A stretch of DNA of 64,000 nt from Clostridiales bacterium GWF2_38_85 (GTDB taxonomy: Bacteria > Bacillota > Clostridia > Oscillospirales > CAG-382). The position numbers were made by a program, and so were the translations under genes. Location: assembly GCA_001797275.1 (NCBI GenBank), contig MGOY01000046.1:1-64000 (forward strand), given 5' to 3'. The notes beneath the pieces are model-generated. The model did not search any database. It was not told where the DNA came from and worked only from the letters and a program-made list of their open reading frames with translations. Below are positions 29,881 through 39,208 of the stretch, piece by piece. Numbering within the stretch: position 1 is the first letter of the stretch; each line of letters starts with the position of its first letter.

Positions 29881-30480
29881 TTGAAATTATTGTACGGAAC
29901 AGGAAATCAAGCAAAGTTAGATTGGATGCGGAGTATTCTGAAGGGTCTTGAGATAGAAATTATTGGACTCAAAGATTTGGGTTGTGATATACCAACAGTT
30001 GAGGAAACAGGCAATTCTCCGCTTGAAAACGCACGAATAAAAGCAAAAGCATATTATAAAGCATTCGGTATGCCGGTGTTTTCATGTGATTCGGGGTTGT
30101 ATTTTGAGAACATACCCGAAAACCTGCAACCCGGTGTTAATGTCAGAAATGTAGGCGGGAAATACCTTAATGACGATGAGATGCTCGAGCATTACAGTAG
30201 TCTTGTCGGTAAATATGGCGACTTAGTAGCAAAATATAAGAATGGGATATGTCTTATCATTGATGATGAGCATATTTACGAGAGCATGGACGACAGCTTA
30301 TCGGGTAATAGGTTCTTGATAGTCAAAACACCACATCCAAAGAAAGTTGAAGGCTTTCCGCTCGACAGACTTTCGGTACATATATCAAGCGGAAAATATT
30401 ATTACGATATTGATAATAAAAGTAGTGATCGTTCTGCTTTCAATGAGGGATTTCGTAAGTTTTTCAGGGAATTATTGTGA
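29881..30480 (+). CDS. Non-canonical purine NTP pyrophosphatase (RdgB/HAM1-like)
   Basis: Removes ITP, dITP and XTP from the nucleotide pool. About 199 residues. Family blocks: KLLYGTGNQAKLDWMRSIL (N-terminal SGNxxK variant), VEETGNSPLENARIKAKAYY and FSCDSGLYFENIP, close to the usual T-F-x-EN-A and DDSGL motifs. The C-terminal half is divergent. TTG 29881 is preferred because GAGG lies 8 bases upstream; ATG 29875 is only 2 bases from it. Its stop overlaps the next start (TGATG). May be an extra, acquired copy, given its AT-rich context. Confidence 0.75.
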   Translation: MKLLYGTGNQAKLDWMRSILKGLEIEIIGLKDLGCDIPTVEETGNSPLENARIKAKAYYKAFGMPVFSCDSGLYFENIPENLQPGVNVRNVGGKYLNDDEMLEHYSSLVGKYGDLVAKYKNGICLIIDDEHIYESMDDSLSGNRFLIVKTPHPKKVEGFPLDRLSVHISSGKYYYDIDNKSSDRSAFNEGFRKFFRELL

Positions 30481-30872
30481 TGAAAAAAAGGATTTTATAT
30501 TCAATAGCATTTATAGTACTTGTATATGTTGAGGCATTAACTGCACTTTTTGTGCATGACAGCATTATCAGGCCATATGGCGGTGATGTGATTGTTGTTA
30601 TTGTGCTGTACTGTTTTATCAGAATATTTATACCCGAAAAGGTAAAGCTGTTACCGCTTTATATCTTTCTGTTTGCGGTAGCGGTCGAGTTTGCACAGTA
30701 TTTTGAATATGTAAAACTTTTAGGTTTTCAGGATAATAAATTCATGAGGGTATTGCTTGGCACCTCATTTTCGTGGTATGATATATTAAGCTATGCGATA
30801 GGGTGTGTTGTGTTGGTTGGTATTGAAATGTTAAGACATAGAATAACAAAACATAATCACAATTCTATTTAA
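30480..30872 (+). CDS. DUF2809 membrane protein
   Basis: 130 residues with four predicted membrane helices. The conserved segment VAVEFAQYFEYVKLLG followed by LLGTSFSWYDILSYAIG is the DUF2809 signature. Function unknown. Start codon overlaps the stop of the rdgB-like gene by one base, so they are translationally coupled. Last accessory gene before mutL. Confidence 0.85.
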   Translation: MKKRILYSIAFIVLVYVEALTALFVHDSIIRPYGGDVIVVIVLYCFIRIFIPEKVKLLPLYIFLFAVAVEFAQYFEYVKLLGFQDNKFMRVLLGTSFSWYDILSYAIGCVVLVGIEMLRHRITKHNHNSI

Positions 30873-30908
30873 ATAATGAATCTTATTTTATATATGTGGG
30901 GTGTTTGA

Positions 30909-32882
30909 ATGGGTATAATCAATCTGCTTGATTTGCAGACAGCGAATCTGATTGCGGCGGGCGAGGTTGTCGAGAGGGCAGCTTCGGTTGTCAAGGAGCT
31001 TTGCGAAAACAGCATAGATGCGAAGGCAAAAAATATTACAATAGAAATTAAAAGTGGCGGCAATACATACATCCGTATCAGCGATGACGGTGTCGGAATC
31101 AGCGAGGATGATATGCCGAAAACAATCCTTCGCCATGCAACCAGCAAGATAAAGACCGGCAAGGACCTTGACGCAATCGGTACGCTCGGCTTCAGAGGTG
31201 AAGCGCTTGCGGCCGTTAGCTCTGTCGCAAGGTTGACTATTATCAGCAAGCAGCCATCGGCAAAATCCGGTTCTATGCTTGAAGCGAACGATACCGACGG
31301 AGTTGTCATACGAGAAACCGGTTGTCCCGACGGAACGACCATCATTGTCCGCGACCTTTTCTACAACGTGCCTGCGAGACGAAAATTTATGAAAAAAGAC
31401 AGCATCGAAGCGATGGCGATTGCTGCTGTTGTTGAAAAGCTTGTTTTATCACATCCTGAGATATCCTTCAAGCTTATCTCAGACGGTGAGGTTAAGTTCT
31501 CAACCTCCGGAGACGGTAAGCTGTTGTCTGCGATATACAGTGTTATAGGCAAAGTATTTGCTTCATCTCTCGAAGAAGTGGAGTATGAGTACGAAGGGCT
31601 TAAGCTGAAAGGTTATATTTCACGCCCCGAAGAAACCCGAGGGACGAGAAGTGCCCAGAGCTTCTTTGTCAACAACCGCTTTATACGCTCAAAAACCATG
31701 AGTGCGGCGCTTGACGAGGCATTCAGGTCATTTATGCCGATTGGAAGGTTTTCGGCAGCAGTGCTGTTACTGGATATGGACTTGCATACAGTCGATGTAA
31801 ATGTACATCCATCAAAGCTTGAAGTCAGGTTTTCGAATGAAAAGTCTGTATTTGATACAGTATATTACGGAGTTAAAAGTGTACTCGAAAGCGGCTTTGA
31901 AAAGAATGCCGAGAAGCCTGTTGCAAATAATTCTGAGCCGTGGAAGTATGTTGATTACACAAAACCTCAGACAGTTTCCGAAATAACAGAGTTGGCGCGG
32001 GATATGATAAATTCATATAATAAGCCTGAACCCAATGAACAAATTAATGTATCAACATTAAATGCCGGAATGCAGATGATTCTGCAGGAGAAAGCAACAG
32101 ATAAAAACCGCGAATTTATCATAGATACCTCATATGCAAACAATACAAAGCTAACTGAGCGAGCGGTGCTTGAAGGCAAGACCGACAGTGACGGTAAATT
32201 TGAACCCGAATATGACTACAGCAAGGTCAGCCGTGTAGGTATGCTTAATGTTCCGGAGGATAAGAAAGCTGAAGAATTTATACCTGATGATTTTATACCA
32301 ACAAAATTTGAAGATACAGCTGAATTCAGGATAGTCGGCGAGGTATTTAAGACATACATTGTTGTTGAACTGCCTGATTCGGTTGCGTTTATTGATAAGC
32401 ATGCCGCGCACGAGCGAATACTCTATGAGAAGCTCAGAAAAACAAATAAAAAGTATGCTCAAATGTTGTTTGAACCGATTATGCTTGAGTTCAACGAAAT
32501 AGAAAGCCAGACATTGTTTGAAAGCAAGCAATATCTTGAAAGTTATGGATTTTTGATTGAAAAGAAAGATAATAAATTGTATCTTTCGGGAATCCCCGAG
32601 CCGATGATGCAGTCGGCAGGCGACCTCAGAAGCATAATCGGCGTGTTCGTTAACGAGCTGATGCAGAGCGGACAAATACCTGTAAATGTCAGAGCAGACA
32701 GAGCATTATATACAATCGCCTGCAAGGCAGCCGTCAAGGCAGGGAGGACACTTGAGACAGCACACCTTGAGTGGATTGTCAGAAATGTAATGACCGACAA
32801 GGGGATAAGGTATTGTCCGCACGGAAGGCCGATAATGCATATAATAGATCATCGTGCCTTGGCAAAAATGTTCGGAAGGTAA
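30909..32882 (+). CDS. mutL: DNA mismatch repair protein MutL
   Basis: 657 residues. GHKL ATPase N-terminus with LIAAGEVVERAASVVKELCE, SDDGVGI and GTLGFRGEALAAVSSV; variable linker around 330-460; C-terminal dimerisation/endonuclease domain with IDKHAAHERILYE (the metal site, K in place of the more common Q) and YCPHGRP. These two C-terminal motifs indicate a nicking MutL, as expected in organisms without MutH. Separated from mutS by about 2 kb of accessory DNA. Confidence 0.96.
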   Translation: MGIINLLDLQTANLIAAGEVVERAASVVKELCENSIDAKAKNITIEIKSGGNTYIRISDDGVGISEDDMPKTILRHATSKIKTGKDLDAIGTLGFRGEALAAVSSVARLTIISKQPSAKSGSMLEANDTDGVVIRETGCPDGTTIIVRDLFYNVPARRKFMKKDSIEAMAIAAVVEKLVLSHPEISFKLISDGEVKFSTSGDGKLLSAIYSVIGKVFASSLEEVEYEYEGLKLKGYISRPEETRGTRSAQSFFVNNRFIRSKTMSAALDEAFRSFMPIGRFSAAVLLLDMDLHTVDVNVHPSKLEVRFSNEKSVFDTVYYGVKSVLESGFEKNAEKPVANNSEPWKYVDYTKPQTVSEITELARDMINSYNKPEPNEQINVSTLNAGMQMILQEKATDKNREFIIDTSYANNTKLTERAVLEGKTDSDGKFEPEYDYSKVSRVGMLNVPEDKKAEEFIPDDFIPTKFEDTAEFRIVGEVFKTYIVVELPDSVAFIDKHAAHERILYEKLRKTNKKYAQMLFEPIMLEFNEIESQTLFESKQYLESYGFLIEKKDNKLYLSGIPEPMMQSAGDLRSIIGVFVNELMQSGQIPVNVRADRALYTIACKAAVKAGRTLETAHLEWIVRNVMTDKGIRYCPHGRPIMHIIDHRALAKMFGR

Positions 32883-32895
32883 TTAGCAACAAAAT

Positions 32896-32930
32896 AACAG
32901 CAGGTTGCATATGCTTCCTGCTGTTTCTAT
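32896..32930. terminator. Bidirectional terminator between mutL and the glycosidase lipoprotein
   Basis: AACAGCAGG (32896-32904) pairs with CCTGCTGTT (32917-32925). On the minus strand ATTTTGTTGCTAATT follows; the same 15-base tail recurs at the terminator near 39910-39924. Confidence 0.8.
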
Positions 32931-32932
32931 CT

Positions 32933-35866
32933 TTATGTATATTTTTTAATTGCTTTCAGCTGTTCAAGAACCTTAATTTGTACCTGCTCCTCAAGCGATT
33001 GCTTTGCGAAGGTTATTATATTGTCGATATTATCCGAATTGTTCAGCATATCTGCGATTGAAGTCAACTCAGCAGAGTAATTTGTGTTTGGTTTATACAG
33101 ATTTTCGATTTTATCAAGCAAATCTGCTTTTATTGCACTTGCAGCATTGACTGAATAAACCGGTATTGCTTTTTCACGATATACTCCTTTGGTCAACAGG
33201 TGAACATATTCGGGTTTTGTTAAAGAAAACAGTGTGAAATAACAGACCCCATCACCGATTTCACGCATATATTCAATCTGTTCAAGAATAACATCGGGAG
33301 TGTAAAATTCAAATGTACCAATTCCCATGGTAAGATATGTGCCGTTGTTTTTGACAACATCAACACCACGCAGTGAATATTTCGAGAAATTTTTAAAGGA
33401 TGGAGTATAGTTCATTGGCATTATTGTATCAACTGCACCCCTGTCGCACCAGTCTCTTGCATTCTGGAAGATTGAGGTTGTCATCTCATCAAGACCAGCG
33501 AAAACAGCGGCAGAGATAACTATATCTTCGTTTGCATTTCGGACAGCAGCTGAGCATTCCTCAACAAAATCCGAAACAATGTCGCATCTGAATTCGCACC
33601 ATTTTCTCCAAAGCACTTCGCCTTCTTTATAGGTCTTAGGATTTTTAGCTGTATTGTATTGCTCCATAAATACAGAAATTATGTCGTCATTATATCCGAA
33701 GTCAGCTGTCTCTTCACTCGGCTGCGGGAAGCGTGTATAGTCATAATGAAAGCCTTTTATATCATATTTGGCTGAAAGTTCGGTTGCAATTGCAATCAGA
33801 TAAGCTCTTGCTTCGCGGTTATAGGGATTGAGGGTGTAATACTTGCCATCGCCGGTTATACTGTAATTGTATCCTGTTTTAGAGAGAAGAAACCAATCCT
33901 TATGCTCCGAAACATGACCTTCCGGATAAGTGTAATCTGCGTTACCGGCAACAAATCCACTCATACTTACATGGATATCTATACCATATTCGTTTCCCAG
34001 CCTTGTAAAGGCTTCGATCGGATCAAAATCACCGAACTCAGGATTTTTCAAAACGCCTTCAAGATCTGTATTGTATAGCACATAACCGTTTGACCATGTA
34101 TCAATTATAATATGGTTCAGGTTTATACTTGCAGCGAATTCGAGTGCCTTTCTGACCTGATCATCATTCTTTTCGGTTAATACATGCCATGCACCTCTGT
34201 CTTCGACAACCTTTGTCGGAATAAGCTTATATGCCAGCTCGTTGATTTTTCCCATCGCATTGCATCTGATTGTGTATGCTTCTGTTGCATCTGCATTATC
34301 AGCCTGAACAAGTAGGTTTGTTATGACATCAATATCTTGATTTATAGCTATATAATCAAGGTCTTCAAGTGCGGCAAGAGATTCTTCAGCCTTTGTTCTT
34401 AACTGTTCGAATAATACGACCGAACTGTCAATGTCATGCATAAGTGTTTTAACAATATATATACTTGAATTTTTTCTATCAATATAAACAGTTGCACCAA
34501 GTGAGAAGGCATCCATCAACTCCTGTTTCGGTGTACCAATAGCAGAGAGAACATATCCATCTGCTGGTATTGTTGCGTTTCCTGCTGCATCCTGCATTAT
34601 AACAACACTATTTTTATCGACGACGATCTCAAATCCCCATTCGTTTGTTCCGGTTGTGTTTCCGTAACTTGAGTTGAATATTACAAGATAGTCTGCATTT
34701 CGGGGTGTATTTATTCCGTTATAAGTTAATTTATTTATTTTATAACCACTGTTATCTGTATAAAATTCAACTTCATCTCCAACCTTTAGTCCATTAAGAT
34801 TATTATATATATCCCAATCTTCGGGATAGCTTATTACATAGCCGTTATCAGGGATCACAGAATTACCGCTGTTTGATTGCCCCCAAGGAACAACCTTCGT
34901 TATAACGCTGTCTTCAACGGTTATTTCGCGTCCCCACATATTTGTCTGTGTTGTATCGGAATAGAAATTTGGTGTGTATACAACGACCATTCCAGCTCCA
35001 CGTATTGTATTTATATTATTGATGGGAATATTATCATTTTTAAATGACAATCCGGTTGCTGCAAGAACTTCAAGATCAAGATAACAATTGTCAACCTCAT
35101 CACCGATTTTAATGTCCTTCAGTTTTTCTGTGTTTTCAATGCCTGCAAAGCATATTATGTATCCATTTTTCCCCGGAATGATGACTTTTTCTCCGGCTTC
35201 TCCGATATAGAATACACTGTTGTCTATGACAGCGATTTCCTTTGTCCCTGCATTTGAAACGGAAGTAACGTCATTTCCGTATCTGTAATCAAAAATATAA
35301 ATGCCATTGCTGTTATATTCAGAAGGATTTACGGTGTTGTTTGGGCTGATTTCTATATTTGCTATTTTTATTGTCGGTTTATAATACATTATTGAGACCT
35401 CCGAAAGCTTGTTTAGTGTAAGCTGCAAATCCTTTGTATAAACAGCTTTGGCAAAATTAACATTAAACTCACCGATAAAAATAAGGTATACACCACTATT
35501 CGCCTTTATATCTGCAACATCAATTTCAACAACCTTGTATGTTTCAAGTATAACTTTTACAACCTTAATACAATATGCTTTTTCGGGTATAACAATTTCT
35601 TTGTTATAATCTGAATTTATATAAACTATTGTATCCTCTGAAGGTAACCCATCTACAGGATTCTTAATATTAATCGCACGTGTTTTATCTTTAACATCTT
35701 TTATACCTATTGTACCAAAATCAAGGCTTTCACCTTCCGGAGTAACGAAATTGTTATTTGCGGTTGACTCATAATCCGAACTGCTTTCATTATTATTTTG
35801 TTTTATACAAGCAGTAAATATAAACATCATAGCTAATAATAAAAATACAATTTTTTTATCAAGCAT
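32933..35866 (-). CDS. Lipoprotein with family-10-like glycoside hydrolase domain (GHL10/DUF187)
   Basis: 977 residues. An N-terminal lipoprotein signal (MMFIFTAC, lipobox Cys near residue 20) anchors it outside the membrane. Residues ~180-480 hold three repeats of about 100 residues that share the frame TNxWGxEI/GxKEI, a short V-rich strand, IPxxGYVxS and a GDEV-type end. A coiled helical linker follows (~480-570). The C-terminal barrel starts at EDRGAWHVLTEKND and includes HIIIDTWSNGYVLY, GFHYDYTRFP and DTIMPMNYTP, blocks of the GHL10 clade, which contains putative glycosidases. Probably acts on cell wall or polysaccharide. Strong AAAGGAG upstream of the start. Confidence 0.8.
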   Translation of the reverse strand: MLDKKIVFLLLAMMFIFTACIKQNNNESSSDYESTANNNFVTPEGESLDFGTIGIKDVKDKTRAINIKNPVDGLPSEDTIVYINSDYNKEIVIPEKAYCIKVVKVILETYKVVEIDVADIKANSGVYLIFIGEFNVNFAKAVYTKDLQLTLNKLSEVSIMYYKPTIKIANIEISPNNTVNPSEYNSNGIYIFDYRYGNDVTSVSNAGTKEIAVIDNSVFYIGEAGEKVIIPGKNGYIICFAGIENTEKLKDIKIGDEVDNCYLDLEVLAATGLSFKNDNIPINNINTIRGAGMVVVYTPNFYSDTTQTNMWGREITVEDSVITKVVPWGQSNSGNSVIPDNGYVISYPEDWDIYNNLNGLKVGDEVEFYTDNSGYKINKLTYNGINTPRNADYLVIFNSSYGNTTGTNEWGFEIVVDKNSVVIMQDAAGNATIPADGYVLSAIGTPKQELMDAFSLGATVYIDRKNSSIYIVKTLMHDIDSSVVLFEQLRTKAEESLAALEDLDYIAINQDIDVITNLLVQADNADATEAYTIRCNAMGKINELAYKLIPTKVVEDRGAWHVLTEKNDDQVRKALEFAASINLNHIIIDTWSNGYVLYNTDLEGVLKNPEFGDFDPIEAFTRLGNEYGIDIHVSMSGFVAGNADYTYPEGHVSEHKDWFLLSKTGYNYSITGDGKYYTLNPYNREARAYLIAIATELSAKYDIKGFHYDYTRFPQPSEETADFGYNDDIISVFMEQYNTAKNPKTYKEGEVLWRKWCEFRCDIVSDFVEECSAAVRNANEDIVISAAVFAGLDEMTTSIFQNARDWCDRGAVDTIMPMNYTPSFKNFSKYSLRGVDVVKNNGTYLTMGIGTFEFYTPDVILEQIEYMREIGDGVCYFTLFSLTKPEYVHLLTKGVYREKAIPVYSVNAASAIKADLLDKIENLYKPNTNYSAELTSIADMLNNSDNIDNIITFAKQSLEEQVQIKVLEQLKAIKKYT

Positions 35867-36203
35867 AGAAACTCCTTTAAAAGTTAAGTTACATATATTC
35901 TACTCTTTTAAAAAAATTTATCAATATGTAAAAACTAATTGAAGTTATAAAATATCACAAAAGTGGTTGTAGCAAAATGCATAGAACACACAAAACAAAT
36001 GTTTATTAAAATTATAATTAGAATTAAATTATCACTAATAATATTTTTGAGATGAGGAAAGCGCACTAAAAAGCACGCTTTCTTTGATTCAATCAGAGTT
36101 TTGTTCTATCAACAAATGTCACCTCTCGCAGTAGTTTTCTACAGCTTCGGGTTCCATTTGTTGATTCTGCATTATTTTGATACAGCCACTTGGCAGTTAA
36201 CTT
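35867..36203 (-). other. Gene-free gap between glyA and the GHL10 gene with a structured element
   Basis: On the minus strand, downstream of glyA, an 11-bp stem ATCAACAAATG/CATTTGTTGAT (about 36107-36167) encloses asymmetric purine-rich loops (GGAACCCGAAG and GAGAGGTGAC) and a small hairpin GTAG-AAAA-CTAC. It is followed by a second hairpin, GAAAGCGTGC/GTGCGCTTTC (about 36057-36082), fully paired only on the minus-strand RNA because of two G-U pairs. The remaining 180 bases are AT-rich leader of the GHL10 gene. Could be a glyA 3' end, a small RNA or a leader. Confidence 0.45.
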
Positions 36204-37448
36204 TTATTTGTATAATGGATATGCGTTGCACATAACCGATACACGTTCTCTGATTTCACCGGCTTTTGTTTCAAACTCGGTTGCTGTAAGCTTGAAGAGC
36301 TTTGCAATTTCGACCATTTCCTTTTCACGGAAGCCTCTGGTGGTTACAGCAGGTGTTCCAACGCGAATACCGCTTGTTATTGTAGGCTTTTCAGGATCGA
36401 AAGGTATAGCATTCTTGTTTACGGTTATATATACTTCATCGAGTCTGTGTTCAAACTCTTTACCTGTGAGCTTTACGGGGCGAAGGTCAACGAGCATCAG
36501 GTGGTTGTCAGTACCGCCCGAAACTAGGTCGAAGCCTTCAGCCATGAGCGAATCGGCAAGGACTGCCGCGTTCTTGATTATTTGCTGCTGATAATCCTTG
36601 AAATCATCTCTCAGCGCTTCACCAAAGGCGACAGCCTTTGCTGCAATTATATGCATAAGCGGACCGCCCTGAGTGCCGGGGAAAATCGCTTTATCAATCT
36701 TTGCCGCAAGCTCTTCTTTGCAGAGAATAAGTCCACCTCTTGGGCCTCTGAGGGTTTTGTGGGTGGTTGAGGTAACAACATCAGCATAAGGGACAGGATT
36801 TGGATGAAGTCCTGCGGCAACAAGTCCGGCGATGTGCGCCATATCAACCATGAAATACGCGCCGACCTTTTTTGCAATTGCTGAAAACTTTTCAAAATCA
36901 ATTGTTCTCGGATAAGCGGATGCTCCGGCAAGTATAAGCTTTGGTTTATTCTCGATAGCAAGTCTTTCGAGCTCATCGTAATCTATTCGTCCGGTTTCGG
37001 CGTCAACACCGTAAGGAACTATGTTAAAATATTTGCCTGAGAAGTTCACCTTACTGCCGTGGGTTAGATGTCCGCCATGTGCAAGATTCATTCCCATGAT
37101 TGTGTCGCCATGTTCAAGCAATGCAACATAAACAGCAGTATTAGCCTGTGCTCCACTGTGTGGCTGTACATTCGCATGTTCGGCGCCGAACAGTTTTTTT
37201 ACACGCTCAATAGCAATGTTTTCAGCAATATCAACACATTGGCAACCACCGTAATAACGCTTTCCGGGATAACCTTCTGCGTATTTATTTGTGAGAACTG
37301 TACCCATTGCTGCAAGGACTGCTTCAGAAACAAAGTTTTCGGATGCAATTAACTCAATATTTCTGCGTTGTCTTTCAAGCTCGAGGGTAACAGCATCTGC
37401 TATTTCCTTATCATATTGTGCGAGGAACTCAATATTCTTGTCAACCAT
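36204..37448 (-). CDS. glyA: Serine hydroxymethyltransferase
   Basis: PLP enzyme interconverting serine and glycine while charging tetrahydrofolate with a one-carbon unit; it supplies the methylene-THF used by the MTHFR/methionine synthase genes at 17-22 kb. 414 residues. Motifs: [29 protein letters not shown], and the PLP lysine in [15 protein letters not shown]. The start at 37448 has AAGGTGG upstream. Monocistronic and divergent from the flippase gene. Confidence 0.97.
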   Translation of the reverse strand: MVDKNIEFLAQYDKEIADAVTLELERQRRNIELIASENFVSEAVLAAMGTVLTNKYAEGYPGKRYYGGCQCVDIAENIAIERVKKLFGAEHANVQPHSGAQANTAVYVALLEHGDTIMGMNLAHGGHLTHGSKVNFSGKYFNIVPYGVDAETGRIDYDELERLAIENKPKLILAGASAYPRTIDFEKFSAIAKKVGAYFMVDMAHIAGLVAAGLHPNPVPYADVVTSTTHKTLRGPRGGLILCKEELAAKIDKAIFPGTQGGPLMHIIAAKAVAFGEALRDDFKDYQQQIIKNAAVLADSLMAEGFDLVSGGTDNHLMLVDLRPVKLTGKEFEHRLDEVYITVNKNAIPFDPEKPTITSGIRVGTPAVTTRGFREKEMVEIAKLFKLTATEFETKAGEIRERVSVMCNAYPLYK

Positions 37449-37628
37449 TATTTAAAACCACCTTATATTGAATAATAAAAATATATATTTAATTATAGTA
37501 TAACATAGCCTAAAACTCAAAGCAAGCATTTTTTCTTGTCGTTTCACATAAAAATGTAGAGGAGCTATTGTTGCTCCCACTGTACATTATACAATTTCCC
37601 TCAAAAAACGACGGAGAAATCAATACAT

Positions 37629-39056
37629 ATGGCAAAATCAAAATTTAAAAATCGATCCCCGCTTGCTTACGGTGCTGTTATATTGACTGCATTCACGTTG
37701 ATATGCAGATTTCTCGGAATGGCATTCCGAATGTACCTGACCACCAGGATCGGCAGTGAGGGTATCGGACTGTATCAGCTTATCATGTCTGTATACACAC
37801 TGTTTGCAACTTTATCTACCGCAGGTTTTACAATAGCGGTATCAAGACTTGCCGCTGAAAGATTGGCGGTTACGGATGAAGCCAAGGGTAATGCGTCGGC
37901 AAGAAAAATTTTCAAGGTTTCATCGGTTATATCACTGACAATAGCAACTGTCATGATGATTATTATGGTAGTTTCAGCACAGTCTGTTGCCGAACTGTTA
38001 CTCAAGGATACTAGAGTTACCGTTCCATTAAGAGTTCTTGCACTGACAATGCCTTTTATTGCATTATCCTCCTGCCTGAAAGGATATTTTCTGGCAAAGC
38101 GCAATATGTGGATGAATGCTTCAGCTATGCTGTTTGAACAAATAGTCAAGATAGCAGTTATTATGTGCTTTATCGGAATTTATATGAGTAACACCAACGA
38201 TATAGGCAGGCTTTGTATGGCTGTTGTCGGCGGGGCAACATTGGGCGAGGTGGCATCGTATATTTATCTGTTGATAATGTACTATATAGTTAAGTGCAAG
38301 GATAAAACCGCAAAGGAAATAAAAATTGTTATTGATAACCCTATAAAAACCGTGCTTAGTGTTACTCTTCCGATTGCAGCGAGCGCATATGTAACAAACT
38401 TTTTGCATACAGGCGAAAACATTATTATTCCGATGGGGTTTGTCAGTTACGGAAGCGAGTATTCGAAAGCACTTGCCGATTTCGGTATAATCAGAGGAAT
38501 GGCTATTCCTGCGCTCTTCTTTCCTTTTGCTTTTCTGTCTTCACTGGTTGCAGTACTTATCCCGGAAATATCGAGAGAAAATAGTGTAGATAAATATGCT
38601 GCGAATAATCGTATAACCAAAGTAATGAATCTGTCATTTATTTTCAGTATTATATCCGGTGCGATTTTTTTCTTCTTTTCATCCAAAATAAGCTATCTGT
38701 TTTATCATACAGAGGAAGCTGCATTCGCGATAAAAATGCTTGCCACAGTGACACCGCTGATGTATATGGAAACGATATGCGACGGTCTTTTAAAAGGAAT
38801 CGGTCAGCAGATGGCAACCCTGCGTTACAACATATATAATTCGATTCTGCGGATTATAGCTATAATGATTCTGATTCCGAAGTTTGGAGTTATCGGATAC
38901 TTAATAATTTTGATTATTTCAAATACATTTTCGTTCTTTTTGATGTATTGCAAACTGAAAAAGATAACAGAATTCAAACAAAGATATTTAACGAGTATAA
39001 TTATACCATTAATAATATCGGTTATAACAGGTATTTTTATTATAATTCTTCATTAA
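37629..39056 (+). CDS. SpoVB/MurJ-like oligosaccharide flippase
   Basis: 475 residues with about 13-14 membrane helices, MOP/MATE superfamily, polysaccharide biosynthesis branch. The N-terminal ILTAFTLICRFLGMAFRMYL and IGLYQLIMSVYTLFATLSTAG blocks are typical of SpoVB/YtgP proteins, which export lipid-linked precursors; one clade acts in spore cortex formation. Whether this is the sporulation paralogue or a general lipid II flippase cannot be decided. GGAG upstream of ATG 37629. Confidence 0.85.
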   Translation: MAKSKFKNRSPLAYGAVILTAFTLICRFLGMAFRMYLTTRIGSEGIGLYQLIMSVYTLFATLSTAGFTIAVSRLAAERLAVTDEAKGNASARKIFKVSSVISLTIATVMMIIMVVSAQSVAELLLKDTRVTVPLRVLALTMPFIALSSCLKGYFLAKRNMWMNASAMLFEQIVKIAVIMCFIGIYMSNTNDIGRLCMAVVGGATLGEVASYIYLLIMYYIVKCKDKTAKEIKIVIDNPIKTVLSVTLPIAASAYVTNFLHTGENIIIPMGFVSYGSEYSKALADFGIIRGMAIPALFFPFAFLSSLVAVLIPEISRENSVDKYAANNRITKVMNLSFIFSIISGAIFFFFSSKISYLFYHTEEAAFAIKMLATVTPLMYMETICDGLLKGIGQQMATLRYNIYNSILRIIAIMILIPKFGVIGYLIILIISNTFSFFLMYCKLKKITEFKQRYLTSIIIPLIISVITGIFIIILH

Positions 39057-39114
39057 AAAAATTTGTATTTTGAACAAATTAAATACATATGATAGTTTTT
39101 AAAAAAAAATTATA

Positions 39115-39143
39115 TTGACAAAAAACAAACAAGTGGGTATAAT
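39115..39143 (+). promoter_or_regulatory. Consensus promoter of the discoidin-like lipoprotein
   Basis: TTGACA (39115-39120), 17-base spacer, TATAAT (39138-39143): a perfect sigma-A promoter. The short leader contains GTTGC/GCAAC with inner AGCAT/ATGCT (39153-39177) before the GGAGGAGG site. Confidence 0.85.
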
Positions 39144-39208
39144 ATATTCAATTGTTGCAGAGCATAATGCTAAGCAACCAAAATTTCGGAGGAGGAGAAT
39201 AATTTAAA

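Noticed and set aside
36190-36591. 133-codon plus-strand frame over the end of glyA
   Set aside because: Antisense of a conserved glyA; Ser/Val-rich mirror composition and no start signal.
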